Numbered from the stretch's first letter, positions 17,992 to 26,999 are shown. The stretch is 64,000 nucleotides of DNA from JASLPR01 sp964496475 (GCA_964496475.1 CAZBZS010000002.1:1-64000), one strand, 5' to 3'. Numbers and translations are program-made. The notes: a model not told the origin generated them from the letters alone.

Positions 17992-19017
17992 CTATTCCTG
18001 GCCCGCCAGATTCCGCGCCATCTCTATCAGCCAGCACACCCGTTCCAGACTCGTCCCCAGCAACACCGCCGCGGGCTGCCCCGCCAGTTGGCTCACCGAA
18101 GGCCGCCGCAGCCACACTCCCTCCGGTAGCTGCGTCCGCACCAGCATGTCTCCCGCCCGCGCCGCCGCCTCCGCGAACACCCTCTCCCCCGTAGCCGCAT
18201 ACAGCACCGACGCTCCCCACCCCACCTTTGCCGCCGTCAAGTCCTCAAACGACCCGGGCGCGCATGCTTCCGCCCAACCGAACACCGTCCGCCCCGCCTT
18301 CAGGTAGCGCTCCTCCCCGCTCGCCAGATACAACTGACCCAGTGCCGCCATCGCGTTTCCCAGGAACCAGTACACTTGCGCCGGCTCCCCCACTCGAATC
18401 TCATGCCTCGCGGCCTCCGCTTCCTCAAATTCCGTAATCCACCGCCCCTCCGGGTCCGTCCGCAACAGAATCCGTCGCCCGGGCTCCGGCTGCTGTTCCA
18501 CCAGCGTCCCCGCCAAAAAATCGCCCGCTCGCCTCGCCGGCTCCAATCGGCCCGCCGCCAGGAACGCCACCGTCGCCGCCGCCGCCGTCCCCATGTCCAT
18601 GATCCGCTCCCCCGGATCGTCCGTCCGCCATACCGCCATCCCGCCCAACTCTGGATGTTGACAGCGTTCCAAGAAGTCCGCCGCCGGATACGAAAGCCCG
18701 TACTCGCCCAGACGGTGAGTCCCCACGCACAGCCACGCGTTCCGGAAATTCACCGCCGGCCGAAGGCCCTCATCAGCCGGGTCATTCACGTCACCGTCGC
18801 GGAAGAATTCCCTCTCAATGTACCTCGCCACCATCCCGCCCTCCCGCACCCGTCCTCCCAGCAAAAAAGCCAGCGGCGCGAAGTAGTAAGCGTCCACCTC
18901 CCTCTCCGCCCCCCGGAAGCCGCCGTCCTCCGCCAGCAGTCCCGCCGCCCAGTCCAGCGTCCGCGACGCCGCCTCGACATACCCCTCCAGTCTCCGCCTA
19001 TCTTCCGTCTCGCCCAT
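17992..19017 (-). CDS. Predicted alpha/alpha-barrel (six-hairpin) protein, putative glycosidase-like
   Basis: No firm family. Repeated helical hairpins rich in Trp, Tyr, Ala and Leu (YVEAASRTLDWAAGLLAEDG, AVNFRNAWLCVGTHRLGEYG, YWFLGNAMAALGQLYLASG) resemble (alpha/alpha)6 glycoside hydrolases, epimerases and lyases. The start is the ATG preceded by GGAGAAGGAG; this gives 341 residues and drops 13 upstream codons from a weak GTG. It lies just downstream of the GH172 gene on the same strand with an ~87-base gap, so both may act on the same glycan. Its stop is immediately adjacent to the stop of the luciferase-like gene. Confidence 0.62.
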   Translation of the reverse strand: MGETEDRRRLEGYVEAASRTLDWAAGLLAEDGGFRGAEREVDAYYFAPLAFLLGGRVREGGMVARYIEREFFRDGDVNDPADEGLRPAVNFRNAWLCVGTHRLGEYGLSYPAADFLERCQHPELGGMAVWRTDDPGERIMDMGTAAAATVAFLAAGRLEPARRAGDFLAGTLVEQQPEPGRRILLRTDPEGRWITEFEEAEAARHEIRVGEPAQVYWFLGNAMAALGQLYLASGEERYLKAGRTVFGWAEACAPGSFEDLTAAKVGWGASVLYAATGERVFAEAAARAGDMLVRTQLPEGVWLRRPSVSQLAGQPAAVLLGTSLERVCWLIEMARNLAGQE

Positions 19018-19104
19018 CAGCCGGGCTCCTTCTCCTAGCCGCCATGCTGCCTGCACGGAAGGCGCATTGAATTCATCGGCGGCGAAAAACGCCCCATTAT
19101 GGGG

Positions 19105-20187
19105 CTAGATAATCTCCAGATAATCCCGATCCGGCAGCTCCGGGAACGGAGCCGTCGGCAGCGTCTGGTACCAGTATGCCACCGACGAAATGTCGTCCTG
19201 CAGCGGCAGATAGCGCCGGTCCGGGTCATTGCGCCAGCCCAGCGCCTGAATCGTCACCCGCAGATCATCCTCGAACCGGATCGGGTCCATCACATGCCAG
19301 CGGTACATGCTGAACCTTTGATTACCCCGATACGTCTCCCCGCCCCAGATCACCTGGTGCATTCCTAGGTACGGCGTCGAATACGTCGTGTACTTCCCCT
19401 CCACGTCCCAGTCATACGCCCCGCCAAAGTAGTCCTCCGTCCCCGTCCCACAGATCGTCGGAAACTCGCCGTCCCCGTCCATGAAGAACTTGATCTCCCC
19501 CTCCCCCCACCAGTTGTTGTTGTTCACCCCCCACGCCATCGCCGTGCCCACGAAATGCCCCTTCCCCTTGATCCCCTCCACGATCGTGTGATCCTCCATG
19601 TACGGCAGCGGATTATTCCGCCGGAACTGCACATGAAAGTACGCCGCGTCCTCCGGTACCTCTGTTAGCGTGTAATTCACCTGGTAATAGCAGGGCGCCC
19701 GTTCCGGGGATCGATTCTCCACCGTGATCCGGCAGCTCTTCTGAAACGGCATCTCCCAGTAGCAATTCACTCCGTTATTCGGATTCACCGACACCGGGAT
19801 CGAATTCACCTGCGCGAAAACGCCCCAGCCCACCGCGAAAAAGTCACTCAGCGGGCATTCCACCGACGGCTGCTCCTGACCGTCCCAGTACATTCGCAAA
19901 ATGCACTCCCGCCTGATCGTGCGCCCCGCCAGCCATATGCTCTGAATCGCCCCCGGCCCCTCGATCTCCGCCACCATCAACACCTCTCCCGGCTCTATCC
20001 ACACCGCCGGCGCCACCTTCCACTTCTGTCCCAGGTCCCGTGCCGAATTCGCCCCGAACCCTTCCGTCGCCTTCCCTCCCTCGCCCTTCGCCCCGGACGG
20101 ATTCTCCGCGCTGATCGACCGCGTCACCGCGCTGGACAGCCGCGACAGATTCCCCAGATTCATCCCCAGCCCGTTGAAGCTCCCCAT
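19105..20187 (-). CDS. GH172 / DUF2961-family glycoside hydrolase
   Basis: Family of trimeric jelly-roll enzymes, some shown to act on fructofuranose- and arabinofuranose-containing glycans. Visible signatures: AEIEGPGAIQSIWL, NNNNWWGEGEIKFFMDGDG and ICGTGTEDYFGGAYDW, which hold the conserved acidic residues. The start ATG (MGSFNGLG) is preceded by AAGGAGGA at good spacing; the longer open frame upstream is not family-like. 360 residues. No signal peptide is seen, so it is probably cytoplasmic or exported by another route. Together with GH127 at 57-59 kb it hints at use of arabinofuranose-type glycans. Confidence 0.88.
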   Translation of the reverse strand: MGSFNGLGMNLGNLSRLSSAVTRSISAENPSGAKGEGGKATEGFGANSARDLGQKWKVAPAVWIEPGEVLMVAEIEGPGAIQSIWLAGRTIRRECILRMYWDGQEQPSVECPLSDFFAVGWGVFAQVNSIPVSVNPNNGVNCYWEMPFQKSCRITVENRSPERAPCYYQVNYTLTEVPEDAAYFHVQFRRNNPLPYMEDHTIVEGIKGKGHFVGTAMAWGVNNNNWWGEGEIKFFMDGDGEFPTICGTGTEDYFGGAYDWDVEGKYTTYSTPYLGMHQVIWGGETYRGNQRFSMYRWHVMDPIRFEDDLRVTIQALGWRNDPDRRYLPLQDDISSVAYWYQTLPTAPFPELPDRDYLEII

Positions 20188-20351
20188 CTCAGTCCTCCTT
20201 CGGATTAATTCCCCGTGTTTTAGCGACGAGTTCTCATCAGCCGGCGCTCCTCGATTTCCCGCCGGGCCTCCAGCATCCGCCATCGGCCCGCCCCACGCAA
20301 GCCACCTTCCGATCTGCCCCGGCGCCCGGCCCCCTAACATGGTTAGTAGTT

Positions 20352-20823
20352 CTTACCGTTCTGTCGCGAAGGAGCATCCGATCTCCTCGGCGTCGTCCAC
20401 GTCCCCACCCGCCGCGCCTTCGTCCTCGGCTTTCTCTTTGAGGGCTCTGTCAACACCTTCGCCTGGTCGCCCCAATCCGACTATCTCACCGCCGGGCTCG
20501 ACACTCCCGCCCTGCCCACCATCAAAATCTATTTGATCGGTGATCCTCCCTCCCAGTTGATCCAGCCTCGCCTCATCGATCGCTTCGGCCCCCGGAATGA
20601 GGAATCCACCATCGACCCACTCTGGCGCGACGATTACGTCCTCGTCTTCACCGTCCGCTCCGAAATCGACGGCATGCTCACCGCCTGGGAGATCGACGTC
20701 CTCCGGCGACATCCGCCGCGAAGACCCCACCCGCTGATAGCTCCCTATTCCACCGGCAATATCTTCCGCAAAAACCCTATCCAGTTCCCGCACAATATCC
20801 CTTCCACCTCCTCGTCCCCGTAA
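20352..20823 (+). pseudogene. Fragment of a plus-strand protein, possibly beta-propeller
   Basis: A frame open from just after a TAG at 20349 to a TAA at 20821 reads as protein with the local codon style (C-ending codons), including SVNTFAWSPQSDYLTAGLD and LWRDDYVLVFTVRSEIDG. The WSPQSDYL piece resembles propeller (PD40/WD) blades. It has no convincing start, and its last ~80 bases overlap the end of the minus-strand dipeptidase in antisense. Best explained as a leftover piece of a longer gene. Confidence 0.4.
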
Positions 20824-21848
20824 CCCCGCCCCGATAGGATTTCCCCCACCTTCCCCAGGTCCGCGATCGTCTCCAGATCGCGCGGAGTCTGTTCCTTGCC
20901 GAATCCACCGTCCAGATCGGTCCCCAGCGCCGCGTGCCGCGTGTCCCCCGCCAGTTCGCAAACGTGATCTATGTGATTCGCCACGTCCTCTAGGCCCACC
21001 ACCGCCGGGTCCGTCTCCCCGATGACCCATCCTGGATATAGCATCCACGAATCCATCGACGCTCCGATCACCCCGTCCCGCTCGATGATCGCCCGTAGCT
21101 GCTCGTCGCTCATCTGCCGGTCCCCCGGCACCAGTTGCCGGCAGTTCTGGTGACTCGCCAGCACCCAGCCCTCGAATCCATCCAAAACTTCCCAGAAAGA
21201 CTCATCCGCCAGGTGAGTCAGGTCCACCGCCATCCCCAGCTCATTCATCGCATCCAGCAGTTCCCCCGCTCGCGGCAGCAACCCACCTTCCGTCCCCGTC
21301 CCGTGGGCATAGCTGCTCACCCCGTAGTGCGACAGCGAAACCATCCTCAGCCCCTCCCACCACCACCACTCCACCCAACTCGGGTCCGGTATCGGGTCCG
21401 CCCCTTCCATTGCCAGCACGAATCCCACCGGCAGCCCCTCCTCGCCCCCCTCCCACCCCTTCAGGTGTGCTTCCAGATCGTTTACCGACCGGATTTGGCG
21501 CATCTCCCCCTTTCGCTCCAACAGCCGGTAGTACGCCAGTTGCCCCCCGGCCCGGCCGAACGCGATATCTTGCGAGCTAGCGTCCAGACCGCCGTCCTTT
21601 CTCCACCTCTCCGATGCCCGCGCGATCACCGTCGCGAAGCACAGCCCCACCCCGCCCCGACGCATCTCCGTCAGCGCCACCGTCCCTGCGCCCCTCCCCT
21701 TTTGCTTCATCCCCGCCTCCAGCCCGCGCGTCGTCTCCACCGTTCGGGTCAGATCCCTGTTCCAGATCAGCGCGTTCATCGCCAGATCGAGGTGACTATC
21801 GACGATCAACATCGTTCCTATTCTTTCGGTCGGCGCCTGCCCAATCAT
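20745..21848 (-). CDS. Membrane dipeptidase (peptidase family M19)
   Basis: Zinc dipeptidase or amidohydrolase-fold enzyme of the renal dipeptidase family. IVDSHLDLAMN gives the first metal ligands; AMEGADPI holds the bridging Glu region; SLSHYGVSSYAHG, DLTHLAD and LASHQNCRQL provide further His ligands, and ALGTDLDGGFG closes the site. The start is the ATG preceded by GGGAGGGGG; another ATG 12 codons later is possible. About 367 residues. No signal peptide. Substrates may be dipeptides, including D-amino-acid dipeptides, or beta-lactam-like compounds. Confidence 0.87.
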   Translation of the reverse strand: MIGQAPTERIGTMLIVDSHLDLAMNALIWNRDLTRTVETTRGLEAGMKQKGRGAGTVALTEMRRGGVGLCFATVIARASERWRKDGGLDASSQDIAFGRAGGQLAYYRLLERKGEMRQIRSVNDLEAHLKGWEGGEEGLPVGFVLAMEGADPIPDPSWVEWWWWEGLRMVSLSHYGVSSYAHGTGTEGGLLPRAGELLDAMNELGMAVDLTHLADESFWEVLDGFEGWVLASHQNCRQLVPGDRQMSDEQLRAIIERDGVIGASMDSWMLYPGWVIGETDPAVVGLEDVANHIDHVCELAGDTRHAALGTDLDGGFGKEQTPRDLETIADLGKVGEILSGRGYGDEEVEGILCGNWIGFLRKILPVE

Positions 21849-21995
21849 GACCGCTGCCCCCTCCCGGCGCCAGTCCACCCCCACCCGGCCCCCACCCCTC
21901 CGGCTCTCCTCCACGTCGCTCCGCCTTCCTCGAACCCCTCCGTCGCGATGTATCCATAATCACCTCTCTCCCCACTTCATTGGCTAAACTATTGC

Positions 21996-22068
21996 GGGCC
22001 CATAGCTCAGTTGGAAGAGCGCCTCAATGGCATTGAGGAGGTCGTCGGTTCGAGCCCGATTGGGTCCA
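21996..22068 (+). tRNA. tRNA-Ala (anticodon GGC)
   Basis: Complete cloverleaf: acceptor GGGCCCA paired with TGGGTCC, D-arm AGCTCAGTTGGAAGAGC, anticodon stem CCTCA/TGAGG with loop ATGGCAT (anticodon GGC), and T-arm with GGTTCGAGCCC. Discriminator A, then CC encoded in the genome. It is 76 bases upstream of the thioredoxin-like gene. Confidence 0.95.
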
Positions 22069-22144
22069 CCGCGAGGTGGTTCGCTAGCATTGCCCTTCCT
22101 GACTTTCACACTTCCACTCTCTGCAAAAGATTCTGTAACCACAA

Positions 22145-22720
22145 ATGTCCGACCCGTCCGCGAACTCATACCATCGACGACTCGTAAATCGCCGACGCCT
22201 TCTCGCGTCCGCGGCCGGACTCACCCTCGTCTCCATCGTCGCCGCCTGCGGCTCCCCCGCCGCGCCTACCAATCAACCCGCCGCCTCGGCGAGTGATGCG
22301 ACTTCGTCGCCGGCTGCGTCGCCGGACGATCCCCTCGCCGCCGCCCGTCCGTTCCCATACGACCCCGGCGATCGAGACTCCGTCATCTCGCGCTACGCGC
22401 GGGATCGCGCCCGCGTGGACTCCGTCCTCGCCGCCGGAGTCCCCGTTCTCTGGGTCACCGACGCCATCTGGTGACCCAACTGCGCTCGGATGCGCCCCAC
22501 CGTGCGCGGGCTGATGGACGAGTACCTGGGTCAGGTTGAAATATTGATCATGGATTACGACGACCGCACCCTGGACGACTACCGCAAAGCCAACGGCGCC
22601 ACCGGCCATCCCTCGTTCGCCGCCATCAACGCCGATGGCGAGATCGTTGACCTCATCATCGGCCCCGTCCCGGCCGAACAGCTGGAAGTCCTCGTCGCCC
22701 GGATCGCCGGCGACGACTAG
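22145..22720 (+). CDS. Thioredoxin-like lipoprotein with in-frame TGA at the first active-site position (candidate selenoprotein)
   Basis: The frame reads through one TGA (22472-22474, codon 110) to a normal TAG. The N-terminus has an Arg-rich, Tat-like region (NRRRLLAS), a hydrophobic stretch and a lipobox VAACG, then a Ser/Ala/Pro linker. The thioredoxin fold follows: VPVLWVTDAIW, the stop, PNCARMRP, MDYDDRTLDDY, and ATGHPSFAAINADGEI with the cis-Pro region. In ordinary thioredoxins this is W-C-x-x-C-x-x-M-x-P, so the TGA sits exactly on the first catalytic Cys. An imperfect 9-bp stem-loop (22480-22509) follows the TGA. Alternatives are a nonsense mutation or a sequencing error, but similarity, frame and codon style continue perfectly on both sides. 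191 residues if read through. Confidence 0.7.
22480..22509 (+). promoter_or_regulatory. Possible bacterial SECIS-like stem-loop
   Basis: Five bases after the in-frame TGA, CTGCGC-T-CGG can pair with CCG-T-GCGCGG around a 10-base loop (22490-22499), with one T-T mismatch. Position and size suit a bacterial selenocysteine insertion element, but the loop lacks the usual leading G. A smaller hairpin, GCGC-TCGGAT-GCGC, does have GG in its loop. Confidence 0.3.
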
Positions 22721-22734
22721 ACACCGCCGCCCCC

Positions 22735-23943
22735 CTAATCCAGCGCCGCCACCCCCGGCCGCGCCCTCCCCCCCAGTCCCCCCCGCGCCGCCCCCCCCCC
22801 CCCCCCCCCCCGCGTCTTCCCCTCCAGTACCTCCAGCGACGCCCCTCCCCCCGTCGACACATGGTCGATCCGATCCAGCAGCCCCACTTTCTTAAGCGCC
22901 GCCACCGAGTCCCCGCCCCCCACGATCGTAAATGCCGGCGAGTTGCTCACTGCCAGCGCGATCCCCCGCGTTCCTTCTGCGAACACCGGCCGCTCCGCCA
23001 TCCCCATCGGTCCGTTCCACACGATCGTCCCCGCCATCGCCAGGTACTGCGAAAAGAAAACCACACTCGTCGGCCCGACGTCCAGCATCGACCAGCCGTG
23101 CGGAACCTCCGTCGCCCCGTGGATTTCCACCAGCGGGTGCTCCGACAGATCCGACCCCATCACCCCGTCCGCCGGCAGCACCAACTGCACCCCCTTCTCC
23201 TTCGCCCGCTCCATGATCTCCCCCGCTTCCCCCACCAGATCGGCCTCCACCAGCGAGCGTCCCATGTCGTTCCCCTGCGCCGCCAGGAACGTGTTCGCCA
23301 TCCCCCCGCCCAGCAGCAACGAATCCACCTTGTCCAGCAGACTCCGCAACACCCCCAGCTTCGTCGAGATTTTCGCTCCCCCCACCACCGCCACCAGCGG
23401 CCGTTTCGGGTCGTCCAGCTTCGTCGTCAGCGTTTCGATCTCGTTCCGCAACAGGAACCCCGGATACGCTGGCAGCAGCTTCGCCAGTCCCACCACCGAG
23501 GCGTGCGCTCGATGCGCCACGCCGAAAGCGTCATTCACAAAAATGTCCGCCGCCGCCGCCAACTCGCTTGCGAATTCCGGGTCGTTCTGCGTTTCTCCCG
23601 GGTGAAAGCGCACANNNNNNNNNNAATCGATTCGTTCCAGCGCTTCCCGCACCGGCGACCCGACGCAATCCTCCGCGAACTCCACCCTTCTTCCCAGTGC
23701 GTCCGACACCACGTCCACTAGCGTCCACAGCGACATAGTCGGATCGGGTGCGCCCCGCGGTCGTTTGAAATGCGCCAGCAGCAGCACCTTCGCTCCCGCC
23801 GCCGCCACATATTCCAGCGTCGGCAGCGTCGCCAGGATCCGGGCGTCGTCCGCCACCCCGCCGCTGTCGTCCGTAGGCACGCTCAGGTCCGCCCGCACCG
23901 CTACCACCTTGTCCTTCAGGTCCGCCGATCGCAGATCCTTCAA
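22735..23943 (-). CDS. pgk: Phosphoglycerate kinase, with assembly gap and poly-Gly insertion
   Basis: Glycolytic/gluconeogenic enzyme producing ATP from 1,3-bisphosphoglycerate. Motifs: VVAVRADLSVP, AHFKRPRG, VRFHPGET, FVNDAFGVAHRAHAS, VVGGAKISTKLGVL, TIVWNGPMGMAE and the nucleotide-loop VGGGDSVAAL, STGGGASLEVLEGK. The start is a TTG preceded by GGTGAGGAG, matching the usual family N-terminus. The 10-N gap at 23615-23624 removes the few residues before VRFHPGE. Near the end, a run of 21 C (22791-22811) adds poly-Gly plus a Gly/Arg stretch between LEGK and the canonical final PGVAALD. It lies 25 bases downstream of gapA. Confidence 0.92.
   Translation of the reverse strand: MKDLRSADLKDKVVAVRADLSVPTDDSGGVADDARILATLPTLEYVAAAGAKVLLLAHFKRPRGAPDPTMSLWTLVDVVSDALGRRVEFAEDCVGSPVREALERIDXXXXVRFHPGETQNDPEFASELAAAADIFVNDAFGVAHRAHASVVGLAKLLPAYPGFLLRNEIETLTTKLDDPKRPLVAVVGGAKISTKLGVLRSLLDKVDSLLLGGGMANTFLAAQGNDMGRSLVEADLVGEAGEIMERAKEKGVQLVLPADGVMGSDLSEHPLVEIHGATEVPHGWSMLDVGPTSVVFFSQYLAMAGTIVWNGPMGMAERPVFAEGTRGIALAVSNSPAFTIVGGGDSVAALKKVGLLDRIDHVSTGGGASLEVLEGKTRGGGGGGAARGGLGGRARPGVAALD
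22791..22811. repeat. 21-base homopolymer C tract inside pgk
   Basis: Uninterrupted run of 21 C on the plus strand (G in the pgk sense strand) encoding seven Gly. Runs of this length are prone to slippage. The frame after it still yields the family's normal C-terminus. Confidence 0.9.
23615..23624. other. Assembly gap (10 N)
   Basis: Run of ten N inside pgk. By comparison with the family, roughly 25-30 bases are probably missing, so the N count is nominal. Confidence 0.9.
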
Positions 23944-23968
23944 CGGCCTCTCCTCACCTTCCGGCCAC

Positions 23969-24976
23969 CTATTTCGGGAGTCTCTCCCCCAAGTACGCCG
24001 CCATGTCCGCCAGCCGCGACGCATACCCCCACTCGTTGTCGTACCACGCCGCCACCTTCACCAGATTACCGTCAACCACCATCGTCGACCCTGCATCCAC
24101 AATCGCCGAATGCTCATTCCCCTTCAAATCTATCGACACCAGCAGTTCCTCCGAGTAGTCCATGATCCCACTCAGCCGACCCTCCGCCGCCTCCCGCAGC
24201 TTCGCGTTCACCTCTTCCGCCGTCGTCTCCTTCTCCACCAGCACCACGAACTCGACGATCGACACCGTCGGCGTCGGCACCCGATAAGCCGCCCCGTCCA
24301 GCTTGCCGTTCAATTCCGGTATCACCTTACCTATCGCTCGCGCCGCCCCCGTCGCCGACGGCACCACGCTCACCGCCCCCGCCCGCGCATCCCGCAAGTC
24401 TCTTTTCTGCGTGTCCAGAATCGCCTGGCTGCCTGTGTAAGAGTGTACCGTCGTCATCTGCCCTTTTACGATCCCAAATTCCCTATGCACCACGCTCACC
24501 GGTGGCGCCAGCCCGTTCGTCGTGCACGACGCGTTCGACACCAAATCGTGCTTCGCCGGGTCATACGTGTCCTCATTCACCCCGAGCACCACCATGGCGT
24601 CCGCGTCGCTCGACGGCGCTGATATCAGCACCTTCTTCGCTCCCGCCTCCACATGCTGACCCGCCATCGCCCGACCCGTTCCAATCCCTGTGCATTCCAG
24701 CGCTACATCCACCCCCAGCTCGCCCCATGGCAGCTTTTTCCAGTGCCGTTGCGCCAGCACCCGGATGCTCTGCCCGTTCACCGTCAGTGTGTCGCCGTCC
24801 ACGGCGATCGTGCCCTCAAAGCAACCGTAATTCGAGTCATACTTCAGCAAATACGCGTTCGTCGCCGCGTCCGTCAGGTCATTCACCGCCACCACTTCAA
24901 TCTCCCGATGACGCTCGCTCAGCGTCCTGAACGCCAGCCTCCCGATTCTGCCGAACCCGTTAATGGCCACCCGCAT
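23969..24976 (-). CDS. gapA: Glyceraldehyde-3-phosphate dehydrogenase, type I
   Basis: Converts glyceraldehyde-3-phosphate, NAD(P)+ and phosphate to 1,3-bisphosphoglycerate. N-terminal INGFGRIGRLAFR, catalytic Cys in SNASCTTN, GAARAIGKVIPEL, and a C-terminal WYDNEWGYASRLADM. Some positions are unusual: SYTGSQ replaces the common AYTNDQ in the loop after the active site, and NGLAPP follows the catalytic block. 335 residues, normal. It is first in a gapA-pgk unit with a 25-base spacer. Confidence 0.94.
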   Translation of the reverse strand: MRVAINGFGRIGRLAFRTLSERHREIEVVAVNDLTDAATNAYLLKYDSNYGCFEGTIAVDGDTLTVNGQSIRVLAQRHWKKLPWGELGVDVALECTGIGTGRAMAGQHVEAGAKKVLISAPSSDADAMVVLGVNEDTYDPAKHDLVSNASCTTNGLAPPVSVVHREFGIVKGQMTTVHSYTGSQAILDTQKRDLRDARAGAVSVVPSATGAARAIGKVIPELNGKLDGAAYRVPTPTVSIVEFVVLVEKETTAEEVNAKLREAAEGRLSGIMDYSEELLVSIDLKGNEHSAIVDAGSTMVVDGNLVKVAAWYDNEWGYASRLADMAAYLGERLPK

Positions 24977-25075
24977 CTACGTTAGTCCTCCGTGTCTGAA
25001 CGTCGTCAGTACTGGTCCAGAGTTTCTCCGGTCAAATCGTTACCGCCGATCGGGCTCGACCGGCAATCCGGCCGG

Positions 25076-26413
25076 TTAGTTCCCGGTGTTCTCCGGAATC
25101 ACGTCCGGAAAACTTATCACCCCTGGCGATGCCGATGCACTCTCGTAAAGTTGTAATATCGTCTCCGCCAGCAGCTCCGGGTCATGATGCTCGGGCGTTT
25201 CCGGGTCGATGACGTCAGCCGACACCACCTCAAGACCCCCCCGCTGCAAATCAGTCTGCTCCTTGGCGGAAGCCGCCAATAGCTTAGCCGCGCCGTTGGT
25301 CGAAGTCGGCTCAACATCCGTCCGGCTATTCAGCACCACGTAATGAAACAGCCCCGGCCCCACATGTTCCGTCAGTACCCGCACGTGGTCGCTCGGCCCA
25401 AAATCGTCCGTCTCGCCCGGCTCCGTCGCCACATTGCACACATACACCTTCACCGCCCGCGAAGCCCTCAGCGCCGCCGGAATGCCCGTCACCAGCAGAT
25501 TCGGCAGAATGCTCGTATACACGCTCCCCGGTCCGATCACGATCAGGTCCGCCGCCAGGATCGCCGACACCGCATCCTCATTCGCCGCCACATGTCGCGG
25601 TCGCAGGAACACCCGCTTTATCCTCCCCCGCCCTCCGATCTCCGACTCTCCTACCACTATCGTCCCGTCTTCCAGCTCCGCCGCCAGATGCACGTCCGTC
25701 ATCGCTGACGGCGCGATATTTCCCTGAATTCGCAGCACCTTGCTCAGGCTTTCAATCCCCTCGTCCATTCCCCCTTCGATGTCCCTCATCGCCGCGATCA
25801 GCAGATTCCCCAGGCTGTGCCCCTTCAGCCCATCCCCCTGCTCAAATCGATAGTGCACCAGCTTCGTCATCAACGATTCCGAATCTGCCAGCGCCGTCAG
25901 GCAATTGCGAATGTCTCCCGGCGGCATCAGCCCAAAATCCCGCCGCAACCTGCCCGAGCTGCCCCCATCGTCCGCCACTGTCACCACCGCCGTCAGGTTG
26001 CTCGTGTTCTCTTTCAACCCGCGCAGCAACACCCCCTGCCCCGTGCCCCCGCCGATGCTCACCACCGCCGGTCCCCGCTGCCGTATTCGCCCCCGGTAAA
26101 TGATTTCTGCCACGTCCTCGTTCGGTCCGATCACCACCCCCAGCACCGACTTGAACAGCGCAATCGTCCCTCCCACCGCCACCAGCACCCCCACCACTCC
26201 CAGCCCCACTTCACGCCATGGGTGCGAAATCCACTGTAACGTCACCACATGCACCAGCAATCCTGCCGACTCCGGCACGTCGAACGTGCGGTACACGTAC
26301 GCCAGGAACATCGCTAGCGCCAGCGCGAACGTCACCGTGCCTATAAATACCAGCGCTACGTATCGCTTCACCCCCATCCCCACCGACAACCATCTGCGCG
26401 ATCTTATTTGCAA
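25076..26413 (-). CDS. yvcK: YvcK/CofD-like protein with N-terminal membrane anchor
   Basis: Gluconeogenesis-factor family that binds UDP-sugars in firmicutes and influences growth on gluconeogenic carbon and cell shape. The soluble domain begins about residue 113 with VVSIGGGTGQGVLLRGLKE, then VVTVADDGGSSGRLRRDF, PPGDIRNCLTAL and GHSLGNLLI, and a LIVIGPGSVYTSILPNLLV motif. Two hydrophobic segments (about residues 16-40 and 65-88) anchor it in the membrane, as in other Chloroflexota versions. The TTG start is kept because the WLSVGMGVKR stretch before the first helix looks conserved; an ATG 12 codons later is an alternative. It lies upstream of gapA-pgk on the same strand, in keeping with a central-carbon role. 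Confidence 0.87.
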   Translation of the reverse strand: MQIRSRRWLSVGMGVKRYVALVFIGTVTFALALAMFLAYVYRTFDVPESAGLLVHVVTLQWISHPWREVGLGVVGVLVAVGGTIALFKSVLGVVIGPNEDVAEIIYRGRIRQRGPAVVSIGGGTGQGVLLRGLKENTSNLTAVVTVADDGGSSGRLRRDFGLMPPGDIRNCLTALADSESLMTKLVHYRFEQGDGLKGHSLGNLLIAAMRDIEGGMDEGIESLSKVLRIQGNIAPSAMTDVHLAAELEDGTIVVGESEIGGRGRIKRVFLRPRHVAANEDAVSAILAADLIVIGPGSVYTSILPNLLVTGIPAALRASRAVKVYVCNVATEPGETDDFGPSDHVRVLTEHVGPGLFHYVVLNSRTDVEPTSTNGAAKLLAASAKEQTDLQRGGLEVVSADVIDPETPEHHDPELLAETILQLYESASASPGVISFPDVIPENTGN

Positions 26414-26538
26414 CTAAAAAGGTTCCATTCGATGCTGTCTGTTGCCCGGAATCCAGACGCAACCCCAAATCCCGCCCCCGGCTGCCTCCCCGCCTGTCTC
26501 TGAGGGCATCGCATGTATACACCGTGGCCGCCCATATG

Positions 26539-26993
26539 TCACCTGCTCCGCGGCAACTCCGCCCCCCCGCTTCCTGAGTTCGCCGATTCCGCCAGCGGCT
26601 TCCGCTCTGGCAATTTACCTCCACAAAACCAATTCCCGAATTCCTGCCAGACCATCTGCCAATCGGTCCGACCCAAATCATGGGTAAATCGGACCGCGAA
26701 CGGCCCATCCGACCCCGGTCGCGGCCACCCTACCCGGGGCACCCATCCGGCAGCGGCGGTTCCGACTCCACCGATCGGGCGAAGTCCTCCGGCAGCTCCG
26801 CGGGCGCGAATCCCGTCGCCGGGCTGCCTCGCATCGCCTGCCCGTAGCCGCCAGTGCTCATGTGCCCTCTCACGATCAATGCCGTCGCCGCTTCGGCCCG
26901 TGCCGGTCCCCCGCTCCTTGTGAACGGCGGCTCGTCCACATGGGGGTGCAACAGCACACGACGGTAAACCAGCTCGCCCTCTGCCGATATCAC
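26539..26993 (-). pseudogene. Unclear, probably frameshifted coding remnant
   Basis: Two pieces in different minus-strand frames look protein-like: 26730-26993 (LVYRRVLLHPHVDEPPFTR) and 26539 to about 26720 (FAVRFTHDLGRTDWQMVWQ). Neither has a sound start, and a shift would be needed near 26720-26760. The first piece lies right after the tandem stops of the lipoprotein gene, preceded by GGAGGTGAT. No family recognised. It could also be chance open frame in GC-rich DNA. Confidence 0.25.
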
Positions 26994-26999
26994 CTCCTA

